Origin: Parietichytrium sp. I65-24A
Lineage: Eukaryota; Sar; Bigyra; Thraustochytrida; Thraustochytriidae
Assembly (NCBI GenBank): GCA_012862575.1
Contig: BLSF01000031.1
Location: forward strand, 62,001 to 126,000
Length of the DNA: 64,000 nt
Reading direction: 5' to 3'
Positions within the stretch are counted from its first letter, which is position 1. The number at the start of each line of letters is the position of its first letter. Position numbers and translations under genes: made by a program. Positions 55,381 to 64,000 of this stretch are shown here, piece by piece. The notes beneath the pieces are model-generated. The model saw nothing but the letters and a program-made list of their open reading frames with translations. It did not search any database and was not told the origin of the DNA.

Positions 55381-56253
55381 TTATCTGTACATTTGGGATT
55401 CCTCCTGCCTTTGGCGAGCTGCTTCGAGCAGTTTATGCGCGGTGAGAATGTCCACGACGTAGCCGATGCCCAAGAAGTTGAGAGTCAGCAGCCTAATGAG
55501 GAATCTGCGTCTGTCGCCCAAGTACAGGTAGTGAATTCCAAAGATCCCTCCAGGGATGAGGAAAATGCACAGATCGAACATGTTCAGCTCGTTGCGGCGT
55601 TCCCTCCTCGTCATTGCAATCTTTGGGATTCTCAGCAAGTCAAGCACGAAACCCACTCCAAAGCCCCCCAACGTGCATAGGTACACGAGTCCCACACGAG
55701 GCTTTCCTAAATAGAATTGATGCGCGCCAAGCCACCCAAAGATCCACAGTGCGTACGCATCACCAGCTTCGACCACGGCACTCTCGCGCTCCACGAACCG
55801 ATTATTCGTTCCCGTCCTGCAGATATTAGTCTTGCGTTGATCGAGCAGAGTCTTGATCCGAAACAAGTCGACCACGATGCCCCATCCTAAAAGGCCGACC
55901 GTGAGCATGTAGAGCACGCCCCACTTCTTCCGCCCGAGCAAAAACTGATGCGCGCCCAGCCATCCAAACAGCAAGCACGCGATGTACAAATCCGACATCG
56001 TGAGATCATCCGCAAACACCACCGACTCATGCTGCGTCGCATTCTGTGCATCCATCGGCTCCTCCATCGGCTCCAGCGCCAGCTCTTCCCCATAATCTTT
56101 CACATCTTTTACATCTTTTACATCTTTCACATCTTTCACTCGCACTACCACATGCGCTGTCGGGACGTCCTCCTCGCCAATGGTCTCCACCCGCGACAGA
56201 GCCACGTCCATTCGCACTTGCTTTGCCGTGGGCAGGGTTGCTTCGTCGCACAT
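55381..56253 (-). CDS. Triple TM2-domain membrane protein
   Basis: Protein of 290 aa starting at the only upstream ATG (56253). An acidic N-terminus contains five VKD-type repeats (about 41-56, from an ACATCTTTT DNA repeat). Three TM2 modules follow at about 88-135, 165-215 and 228-275, each with two hydrophobic helices. The first two carry FGWLGAHQFxLGxxxxG; the third is diverged (GGIFGIHYLYLGD). TM2 proteins of animals (TM2D1-3) have a single module and are linked to Notch/phagocytosis biology; the function here is unknown. Three modules give about six helices. Its 3' end faces the kinesin 168 bases away. Confidence 0.85.
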   Translation of the reverse strand: MCDEATLPTAKQVRMDVALSRVETIGEEDVPTAHVVVRVKDVKDVKDVKDVKDYGEELALEPMEEPMDAQNATQHESVVFADDLTMSDLYIACLLFGWLGAHQFLLGRKKWGVLYMLTVGLLGWGIVVDLFRIKTLLDQRKTNICRTGTNNRFVERESAVVEAGDAYALWIFGWLGAHQFYLGKPRVGLVYLCTLGGFGVGFVLDLLRIPKIAMTRRERRNELNMFDLCIFLIPGGIFGIHYLYLGDRRRFLIRLLTLNFLGIGYVVDILTAHKLLEAARQRQEESQMYR

Positions 56254-57799
56254 TCTCTCTTGAACACTGAACAATGACCACTGTCTGTCCTCGAGTACTC
56301 GCTGTGGGGTACTCGGTACGATATCTGCTGCGCGAGTTGTGTGTGTTTGTGTGTGAATGGGTTTTGTTGGCGGTGGGTTTTGTCGATGAAGTTTGTCAGT
56401 TTTGGTTTGTGGCTTTTTATGGATGTGAAATGTTGTGAATGTGAATAGCGAATTTTCGTTTGTTTTTCTCCTTTCACTTGCCACTTGCCACTTGCCACTT
56501 GCCACTCACTTGTCGGTTTTGCTTTCATTTACTTATCTAAGTTTGAAAATTTGGATGTGCAATTTGGATTCTTTTTTTCCTTTTCGTTTGGTTTGTTAGC
56601 ACGTTCACTGTCGCTTGAACAGTTGCAAGTTTTCGACACGAAAAAAAAGAATTGCAAAGCGTTGGACACTTTACTCTAGTAGCTAGTATCAGTGGAAGTA
56701 AGTCAGTAACAACTACTACTTATCATTAGCAATGTTAAGGTATCAAGAATTTAGCACATACTGTAGGAGAGGATGTGTACTTGAGGAGCGGTGTCTTATA
56801 TTATAATAGAGTTTGCTGTAGGTGGTGTGTGACACAGGGGCGTGGTTAGCATGTATGGTGGATGAGTCTTAGTGGAGAGGAGAGAGAGAGGGTGGGTGTT
56901 GGACAGAGATTGGAGGCAGTTCTGAGGAGAACCCGTTTTGTTTGGTTTCTCGTGTTGGCTTTATGTTTATTGTGATCGAAAGGTTTTCCGGTTCTTTTGG
57001 CGAGGCGGTTCTTCTCGTGGGTTCTTCTGGCGCTGGAGTTGTTTCCGCGGGTTCCTTTGGCGAGGCGGTTCTTCTCGTGGGTTCTTCTGGCGCTGGAGTT
57101 GTTTCCGCGGGTTCCTTTGGCGAGGCGGTTCTTCTCGTGGGTTCCTTCGGAGGACGGCATACATTTGTTTGTCAGGAGCGTCGCCCGCAATAGTGTTGGT
57201 GTTTGATAAATGTTGCCAGGATTGAAGAAGATATTTTAAAATGGCTCTTTCGTTTGTGGATTCTCATTTAGCAGCATTTCATTCATTCATTCATTTATTC
57301 AACCTTACTTACTTTCTTTCCTTCCGTTGAAGGACAAGAGCCGAATGGTTGGTTCGTCATAGATTTTATTAAACTTGGAGTCCCTGGCCAAGGAAGACGT
57401 TCGCTTCCGCTCGCATGCATGGGCAAATGCCGGCCATTACCGTCTTTCGCAAGTTTTTCAGAACGATGCAGCCAGTCGTTCTTGTAACTTCTGTACTCCG
57501 AGGAGCGGAGCACGCAACCTGCGTCTTTTGTTCAAGTTGAGGCCGGCAATGTTCCCAGACTCTTGTTCTGAACTCGGTTCATTGATAGAGCGCGTTCGCG
57601 TGCGCTGCCGATGAGTTGGACGGGCGAGCAATACCTTCGTTCGCGAGAGTCAAGTAAAACGGTGTAACTGGTGACAAAAGGTGTCTTATATACTACATTA
57701 CTAAACTGACGATCTACAATAGCTACGGGTGCAGCGACAAGGAGAAGAAGGTGTCTTTGATGCACGAGTTTTTTGAGTGCTTTTCAGTGGGCAACTTTT
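56254..57799. other. Intergenic between TM2 and CFAP97 genes
   Basis: Carries a CACTTGC repeat at about 56476-56506 and the 60-bp minisatellite at 57001-57150. Frames crossing the minisatellite on both strands are open but owe this to the repeat; none is supported as a gene. Confidence 0.5.
57001..57150. repeat. 60-bp minisatellite, 2.5 copies
   Basis: Positions 57001-57060 and 57061-57120 are identical, followed by a half copy to about 57150. Each 60-bp unit is itself two related 30-bp halves (both contain GTTTCTT/GGGTTC-like cores). The period is a multiple of three, so frames on both strands stay open and give 20-residue repeats. Confidence 0.92.
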
Positions 57800-59407
57800 T
57801 TATTGCGAGATTGCGGCACATTTTGCCAAAGCGCTTTCAATGGCGGACTCGCAGAGGTCTTGGCATAGAAAGCAAAGCCGTCCCGAATCGAAAACGGGAG
57901 TCTCGCTTTGAGTGGAATGACTCTCCGCGGTGTTCTCCAATATGAGTGGTTCACTCTTCTCCGCTTCCACCGTCTCCACAATTTCCGCGGTATTCATCGC
58001 TTGCGCATCTTGTGTCGACGAGGCCAATGGTTCCGGCGATGAAGTTGTGGGCTCCAGGTCATAGGCCTCCTCAACATCGGAAGCAGGCGAAGTGGCAGTG
58101 GCGGTAACGTCTTGAGCAATTTCTGCTGCAAGGGCCAGATCCTCCACTACCTCCATTGGTTCAACAGCGGGTTGATCCTCAATCAAGTCTTCCACGACGG
58201 TTTCGTCCGACGGCTCCACATTGTCAGTCTCCTGGGGCGAGCTCTGGGACTCGTTCTTTTCGCAGACTACATCTTCGTGAGGCATAGCATCTCCGTGCTC
58301 TGACTCAGGCTCAGGCTTGTCGTCGCGAGCCTTGTTACGTCTGGAACCTGATTTTGTTTTCTTTTTTGTGAACTCGTGATTATCCATGTCGGTGAACTTC
58401 TGGCTTCGCGTCGAAAGTGGTACATTGTCGTCTGAATGTTCTGACTCATGCTGAGCCTCCGCGTTGGTGTTCAAATTGTTTTTTCCTGTGGTAGTAGCTT
58501 CCAACTCTGTGTGCTCTTTCGACGCAGTGGTCGGTGACGCTGTTTGCTCCTTGAACAACTTTGTGAACTCCAACTCAAGGCGGTGGATTTCCGATTTGAC
58601 CTGTAGGTTTTGGTGGCTGTCTTTGTTGATTTGCTTTTTCGTCCTGCGCTCGTCGGCGTCTTGTACAAGCTTTGGAAGTAATTGCAGCGGCATCCTGGGA
58701 GATAGCGGGTCCGAAGTCTGTCCGCCGCCACCTCTCTGCTTTCTGAGCCTCGGACTCTGTTTTGCTCGGGATGACTTTTGAGTTTGTGGAGCTGCGGGCC
58801 TTAGAGGGGGCGATGGGTTAGCGGGTTCAGGGTGGGTTTGAATATCCTCGAGCAAGGCAGGTGGCCGCACGGTACTGATTTTCGCATTGGAACTGTTATT
58901 TGCGCCGGTGTTCAAGCCTGCACGCTTTTTAATAATAGCTGAACGCTCAGCTCTCGACTTTTGCAGCCTTTTGAGATGCTCCTCGGTCTCCTTCCGGTCT
59001 TTGGCTAGTTGCTGGCACGTTGCGAAGGGCTTGGCAGCCACAATCCTTCGAAGAAGGCTAATATTAGAGACCAGAAGTTGCTGTTTCTTGATGGGGTCTT
59101 CGCGTCTCTTGAAACGACTTTCGACCCCGCGACGGTACGGTGCGCTGGCTTCCTTGGACTTTTGAATGCTCGTTATCTTCTCCTGCAAAAGTTTGTTGTC
59201 CTTTTTGATGCGTTTCTCCTCTTCCTTGCGTTTGAGACTTTCCGCAACCTTTCGGTGCTTGATGTATCTCTCGCGGTTGGCACTTTGCTCATCAATCGCG
59301 GTGTGAACGCCGGGCTTGATCGACTCGCGCCGTTTGACGTGATTGCGATAAATCCGCATGGACTCTTCGCATTTCCATCTGCTCCAGTACAGCTCTGCCT
59401 GATTCAT
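57800..59407 (-). CDS. CFAP97/Hemingway-like ciliary protein
   Basis: Protein of 535 aa. Residues about 20-155 match the CFAP97 (KIAA1430/Hmw) domain: a basic YRNHVKRR start, then KDNKLLQEKI, and a second half with NISLLRRIVAAKP, spaced as in CFAP97D proteins. Family members are needed for motile cilia or sperm flagella. The rest is a long low-complexity tail: a basic patch KKKTKSGSRRNKARDDK near 340-360, an acidic region rich in Glu, Asp and Pro, and a Cys-containing C-terminus (CFLCQDLC). The ATG at 59407 is the first in frame; upstream codons offer only TTG. It implies that the organism has a ciliated stage. Confidence 0.8.
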   Translation of the reverse strand: MNQAELYWSRWKCEESMRIYRNHVKRRESIKPGVHTAIDEQSANRERYIKHRKVAESLKRKEEEKRIKKDNKLLQEKITSIQKSKEASAPYRRGVESRFKRREDPIKKQQLLVSNISLLRRIVAAKPFATCQQLAKDRKETEEHLKRLQKSRAERSAIIKKRAGLNTGANNSSNAKISTVRPPALLEDIQTHPEPANPSPPLRPAAPQTQKSSRAKQSPRLRKQRGGGGQTSDPLSPRMPLQLLPKLVQDADERRTKKQINKDSHQNLQVKSEIHRLELEFTKLFKEQTASPTTASKEHTELEATTTGKNNLNTNAEAQHESEHSDDNVPLSTRSQKFTDMDNHEFTKKKTKSGSRRNKARDDKPEPESEHGDAMPHEDVVCEKNESQSSPQETDNVEPSDETVVEDLIEDQPAVEPMEVVEDLALAAEIAQDVTATATSPASDVEEAYDLEPTTSSPEPLASSTQDAQAMNTAEIVETVEAEKSEPLILENTAESHSTQSETPVFDSGRLCFLCQDLCESAIESALAKCAAISQ

Positions 59408-59747
59408 CGTGGCCACCAAGCTCTGGCTTGTCTGAACAGAGCCAGAGCCAGAGTGTCGCAGCTGGTGGCGATTCTACCGTCTTTGGCGAAACCGAAACGA
59501 GCAGTGAAGAGGCGCCTGGGCTTGCCTCAACAACCCTACTCTCCCAGAGACGCCGCGTCTCAACTCGATGTGAGGCCGTGTCCTTCCCTCGCGCTTTGGC
59601 CGCGATGAGGAGCGCCAAGACGAGTTCAATGCTTTCAAATTCCACTGCTAAGATGGTTTCGTGGGTTCAAAACGAGTGTTCTCGGAGTTGTCAAAGCTGC
59701 CGGATATGTGTGACATGTGAGGCAGGTGAGGCGGTCTCTACGCAGGG

Positions 59748-59769
59748 CGGTACTGAGTACTCAGTACCG
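59748..59769. promoter_or_regulatory. 22-bp perfect palindrome (GTACT type)
   Basis: CGGTACTGAGTACTCAGTACCG reads the same on both strands; it lies about 340 bases upstream of the CFAP97-like start. It could bind a dimeric regulator; function unproven. Confidence 0.4.
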
Positions 59770-62700
59770 GTGCTCCACGTCCGTTCACGAAGACACCACG
59801 TCGCGTGAGCTTATTCCCAGCTTACTGCCCACGATCAGTGCCATTTGTCCTTTGTAGCAAGTCCGAATTGCAATGAGTTCACCTTGGAAAACGAATGAAT
59901 TGGCTGGCTCCTCAGCTATGAGATACGAGCTATGAGCTATGAGCTATGCGCGTCCTTGCGAACACAAATTCCAATGATTCTACCGGATTTGGATGCACAG
60001 CACGGGCTCCTTTCCCTTTCTCTCACACACACTCTCTCCAACTTTTTCTTTCCCAGAAACGCTACATTATGCTGAGAAAAGAATTGCTCTCGCAGCTGCG
60101 GTAGACCCAATTCCTTTCAAGGCATTCGAGTTGTATACTTGTGCGACATATATGATCGACCTTCGTCGACGAAGACGTGGCAGATGGACGTGGGCATTTT
60201 GATCGATTGCTTTCAATCAATCAAGATGAATTGAACCTCGGCCTTTCCGATCCTGGATCAACCTAGATCGTTTCGTTTTCGGGAAGGACCTGCACTGCAT
60301 AGCTTTCCGCTTTCCCATTCGATCAGTTCGCTGCCGATTGAGCATGGCTATCTCTCTCACTTATTATTCAAATCAAGTCACACACAAACCGCCGAACAGC
60401 AAACACAACGGAACCATCTCAGAAGGCATAAACATGAACGGATCTAAAGAGCATTCGTTTGTTCTCTCGGAGCAATTGCCTGCTGCAAGGGCTAGGGGTA
60501 GGGTTTCGCCCCCAGAAAGTACTGGTCCTCACTATCTTTTCCGGGTCGCGAAGTCCCCTCACAGCGAGCGACTCACAGCGCCGGAGCAAAGTTGGTCTTA
60601 TGCGCGTGTATGGCATCGGGGTAGCACTGCCACGCGGAGGAGTGAATTGAATGGAACAAACACGAATCCCTTTGCCCAGTTTGCCCAATTCCAAGAATAC
60701 CAATGCAAATTACCATACCCGGCATTGAGAATAAGTTACTAGTACAAGTTTATTCCTTCACGTTCCATCGCCAACATTGTGATTGAGTGATGGAGATATT
60801 TTCATGCATTACGGAGAAGGGGAAGGAAAGAGAGAGAAAAGAAGCTCTGACGAGTGTTTATTCTGCGAGAATCATTTCCAGAATTCAGAAGTAGTGACAG
60901 CTAGTAGCACTCGTCAGTACTTGTACCCAGGAGAGAGTTCGCATTCCAAGGAAAAAGTAAAGTGGGTTTGTTTGATCAGTGTGACCCACGAGCGCGAGGC
61001 TTTGCGAGCAATCCAATAATCGTCTTTTTTTTCAAATTTAGAATTTAGAATTTATAGTCAGCAAAGACAAAGCCAAACCGACCGATTGTGGCACTGTTCC
61101 ATTCTAATATTGTGTGAGCAATGCACAAAAATGATTGGAACACCTTCGCTGCTTCATTCATGCTTCTTCCCAGTTCTACCAGTACTCGAGGGGAGAACTT
61201 CTATGGTATTGCCTGATGGCCTCTCCTTAATGCACAAGTGCTCAGACAGGATAATCCTTAGGCCCTTCATTAGAATTTAAATCGTCAAAATGGAGCCGCA
61301 CTTTCCTCAGCTGGTGCGTTAAGAGTGGGGTAGGGTCGCTAGTATGCAATGCCGGTGTCGTCCCGTTCTTCGAATGTTCACCAATCGAGATGACGTAATT
61401 TGAAACCTGCAACTCGTTTTGGGGAGTATACCGGGGCTAAGCAGGGATGACGTCAGGAAGATAGAATGCACGGCCACTGGGACATGCAACTCGTGCTTCC
61501 AGAGACCATGAATCTATTTTTCGGTCACATTTACTTCTCGAAACGAGAACAAATCAGAACTAAATAAGGTATCGAAGCCCACTCACTCACAGCCCAAAGA
61601 CTTTCTTTCTTCTTGTTCAAGTTGTTGTCAATCTGAAAAGAATCAATTCGGAAACACGTCACCTTTCTTCACTCACCTCTTTTGACGGTTTAAATTAGAG
61701 GTTTTCAGAAAACGCTAGTCCGAGACCTCTACATCCTCGGCTAATGAATCTGGTAGAGTCAGGTTTGATTTGGTACCCAGATAGGATATAATGTAGGACG
61801 GTGGGGAAGCAAATTCACACAAGCGCTGTCCTGAGCCAACCATTCGTGCAATAGTGTTTATTCCCTGGATTCCTTTCGCTTCCTTAGGCGCGTTTAGCTG
61901 GAAGAGTAAGGTCTGTTTTTGTCACTTTCGAGCTAGCCAGCCACCCATCATTCCTTCTCTCACAAACGTGCGGCAGAGCTCTCCCACACAGGCTACGAGG
62001 AGCATGTGAGTGGCTGCTTCCGTCTCCCTCTCACTTTTCTCCTTCTCCAGGTATCTCCAGGTGTAAAATCGAACGATGAGATGAGAGGAGAATTACAATT
62101 TCGAAGAATGAGTGGAAGTTGTTTCATTCGCCTCTGTACATACTCCTGGGAGGAGTGAAGCGTGCCCAACCGTCCCTTTGGCTAGGCTTGTATCTAGCTG
62201 AGGCTTACCAGAAGAAGAGGTTGTGGATGTGAACAGTGAAATCTGTGCATCATTTGCCTTTGCTGTTACCGTTTCTCGTAGACAGCAACATAGAATTTCG
62301 GAGTGGAGCACTTTGGAAAGAAAGCTATTTGACATTATCGACAAGGAGACTTGAGGCCAGAAGGAGGACAAGTGCGAGTTCGTTTCATAACTCCGGTACG
62401 GAGGACTCCTTCGTGTTATGCAGGATCTCAAAAAGCGAGGCAAGCATTTGCTCGAAGACGCGTGGATACTTTTGATTTGCTGTACGTTCTGCGCTTGAAC
62501 GTGCAGGATTTGCGGGATGCAAAACATCAAGCAGAAATGACCCGGATCTTTCAGTAAATCAAGATTGAAGGACGTTTGCTTGCTGTAAGCTGTAACTGAG
62601 CTCTCGATTACGCTAGGTCTGGTCCAAAGCCAACACTCAGTGTGCTTTTACCCGTCAGATGCAAGCTCGAAATTCGTCCACGGACCTCCTGCACGCGGTC

Positions 62701-62902
62701 TTCGCTCCTTCTTCTTCCCCACATCTTCGCGTTAACGCATCTTCTGTGGAGAGCAGGAGCCCTGTATCCTATCAACATTTACTGTATCCGCCTTGCTACT
62801 TCCCTGCGCTCACCAGCCATTGCTAGGGGCACATGCATAGCCATAATCCATAGCCTCGCGGTAGGAGGCGCCCTTCTCCGGCAAAGGTCGAAAGGGGTAC
62901 AA

Positions 62903-62903
62903 N
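62903..62903. other. Single-N assembly gap
   Basis: An isolated N in otherwise plain sequence, like the two in the LRR-KAP cluster; contiguity across it is uncertain. Confidence 0.7.
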
Positions 62904-64000
62904 CCGTGTCTCATCCATTCACTTTTCGCGAATCCATTTAGGGCGAGAAAAAGACTATCTTTGGGGCCTATAGTTTCGGGTGGATCCTGGCGGGGACTGC
63001 TAGCGATTCTGCGGTTGGGGATGGTTGGGGAGAATTATTGGAAAGGATTTTCGCTTGGATGAATTTGGATGGCTGTCCGAGTCTCAACTCCCAGCCTGTG
63101 AGGGGCGGTAGCGAATCCATCGAATTCACTTCATTCAGTCTTTTACCTTTCAAAATTGGTGAATGAAGTTTGCGCTCGCCCAGGTTATGAGGCGGATGAG
63201 TCGACAGAGAGGGAGAGAGAGAGAGAGAGGGAGGAGATTGGTTACTTTTAATAGTTTTTTTTAGGAGAAAAGTCCCATATGCATACTGAGCAGAAGGAAA
63301 TGGGAGAAGGAAGATCAGTGGGGCACTTTTTTTTCACCTGTGCTCGATGAATTGATTGAGAGATTTATTGACTGAGTGAGTGAGTGAGTGAGTGAAGCGG
63401 ATCGAAGGCAGAGAGGAGGAGCGTCTCCCTGCACCTACTCATCACTCCCGCAGTCTCCTATTTTCTCTCTCTCTCTCTCTCTCTCTTTTGTTCTCGTTTT
63501 CTGGGAGGACCGAAAAAATTAAACAGAAAGACTATCTTTTCTATTTTTCCTTCTTCCTCCGAGTCTTCCCTCACTGCCTCTCAATCAGGATTCCAAAGAA
63601 TGACTTGCAAGTTTTGAGCATTGAATGCTTTTACACTGAACGATCGGTTGCCTGCCAATCACTCTCGCTCCAATTCTTCTGTTTTAAGATTATCTGTTTG
63701 TTTGTTTCTTTCTTTCCTTCTTTCCTCCTCTTCTTCCCCCCTCACAGCACCCGCCGCCCTCTCATTCTCTTCTGTGCTCCACCCTCCTCCCGCCTCCCGC
63801 CAACTCCTATCCAGAGTTATCCGATGCCTATGCCAACCTGTCGGGGCCGTAGCCCTCTCCCAGTCCCCGCTAGGCGCCAGATTCTGGGGGCGCATCCAGT
63901 GGTCGGGAGCGGCGTGTAGGGGTGACTAAGCGGGTGGTAGGGGGAGCGGGGGGTGCTAGGCGCGATTGGGGGAAACGGTAGGGGCGGTGGGCGTGGCGTA

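Larger units (their letters stand above)
59408..64000. other. Terminal 4.6 kb, no gene supported
   Basis: No open frame resembles a family. Landmarks are a 22-bp palindrome at 59748-59769, GAGCTAT repeats at about 59921-59948, an N at 62903, GA and TC microsatellites at about 63206-63229 and 63464-63487, a GTGA repeat near 63375-63393, and a G-rich end from about 63905. Frames at 60338-60742 and 63392-63919 are not convincing. Confidence 0.45.

Noticed and set aside
56846-57225. Overlapping open frames on both strands
   Set aside because: Explained by the 60-bp minisatellite, whose period is a multiple of three.
63392-63919. Open frame of 175 codons near the right end
   Set aside because: Composition dominated by TC microsatellite and pyrimidine tracts; no family likeness and no good start context.
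1-64000. Transposons, retroelements, tRNA and rRNA genes
   Set aside because: Looked for reverse transcriptase, integrase and transposase motifs, terminal repeats and tRNA boxes on both strands and recognised none; degraded remnants would need a database search.

Overview
The window is nuclear DNA of a eukaryote. Two-exon genes join cleanly at GT-AG introns with a strong GTAAGT donor, and the protein set (myosin, C-terminal-motor kinesin, MAP3K, CAMTA factor, deoxyhypusine hydroxylase, a CFAP97/Hemingway ciliary protein, a peroxisomal SKL enzyme) is eukaryotic. A metazoan/fungal-type zinc porphobilinogen synthase argues against a plastid-type haem pathway, and CFAP97 implies a ciliated stage. 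A heterotrophic, zoospore-forming protist, perhaps a stramenopile such as a labyrinthulomycete, fits best; this is an inference of low to moderate confidence. Most genes are intronless or have one short intron. No virus-like element, transposon, tRNA or rRNA was recognised.

Layout. 0.9-2.6 kb (-): a membrane protein with an EGF-like head and about seven hydrophobic segments. 4.8-8.5 kb (+): an unconventional myosin. 9.1-11.0 kb (+): a MEKK-type kinase. 11.7-13.4 kb (-): argininosuccinate lyase, two exons. 15.5-31.1 kb (+): a tandem cluster of at least three LRR-KAP genes. 34.3-37.5 kb (+): CAMTA. 37.9-38.9 kb (-): DOHH. 40.4-41.5 kb (+): a two-domain YdcZ-type transporter. 42.7-43.8 kb (+): ALAD, two exons. 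44.0-44.9 kb (-): a peroxisomal SDR, two exons. 48.8-50.5 kb (+): a wax ester synthase/DGAT-like acyltransferase. 51.4-55.2 kb (+): kinesin-14. 55.4-56.3 kb (-): a triple-TM2 protein. 57.8-59.4 kb (-): a CFAP97-like protein. The last 4.6 kb holds no gene I can support.

The main discovery candidate is the LRR-KAP cluster. Copy 1 reconstructs exactly: a 77-nt first exon, eighteen exons of exactly 84 nt, each encoding one 28-residue leucine-rich repeat in phase 2, and a 4,030-nt last exon encoding a KAP-family P-loop NTPase with membrane segments and a charged coiled-coil tail (1,872 aa in all). Copy 2 has nine such exons before a nearly identical KAP exon. Copy 3 lacks its 5' part at an assembly gap. 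The array therefore behaves as a frame-neutral cassette in which repeat number can change freely. The LRR + NTPase layout resembles an NLR or a Kidins220-like membrane platform, but the NTPase is KAP rather than NACHT or NB-ARC. An immune or recognition role is a hypothesis only.

Three single N characters (27900, 29304, 62903) look like scaffold joins of unknown length, so the copy number and internal structure of the cluster are not final. The other genes look like independent housekeeping or signalling loci; nothing suggests operons.
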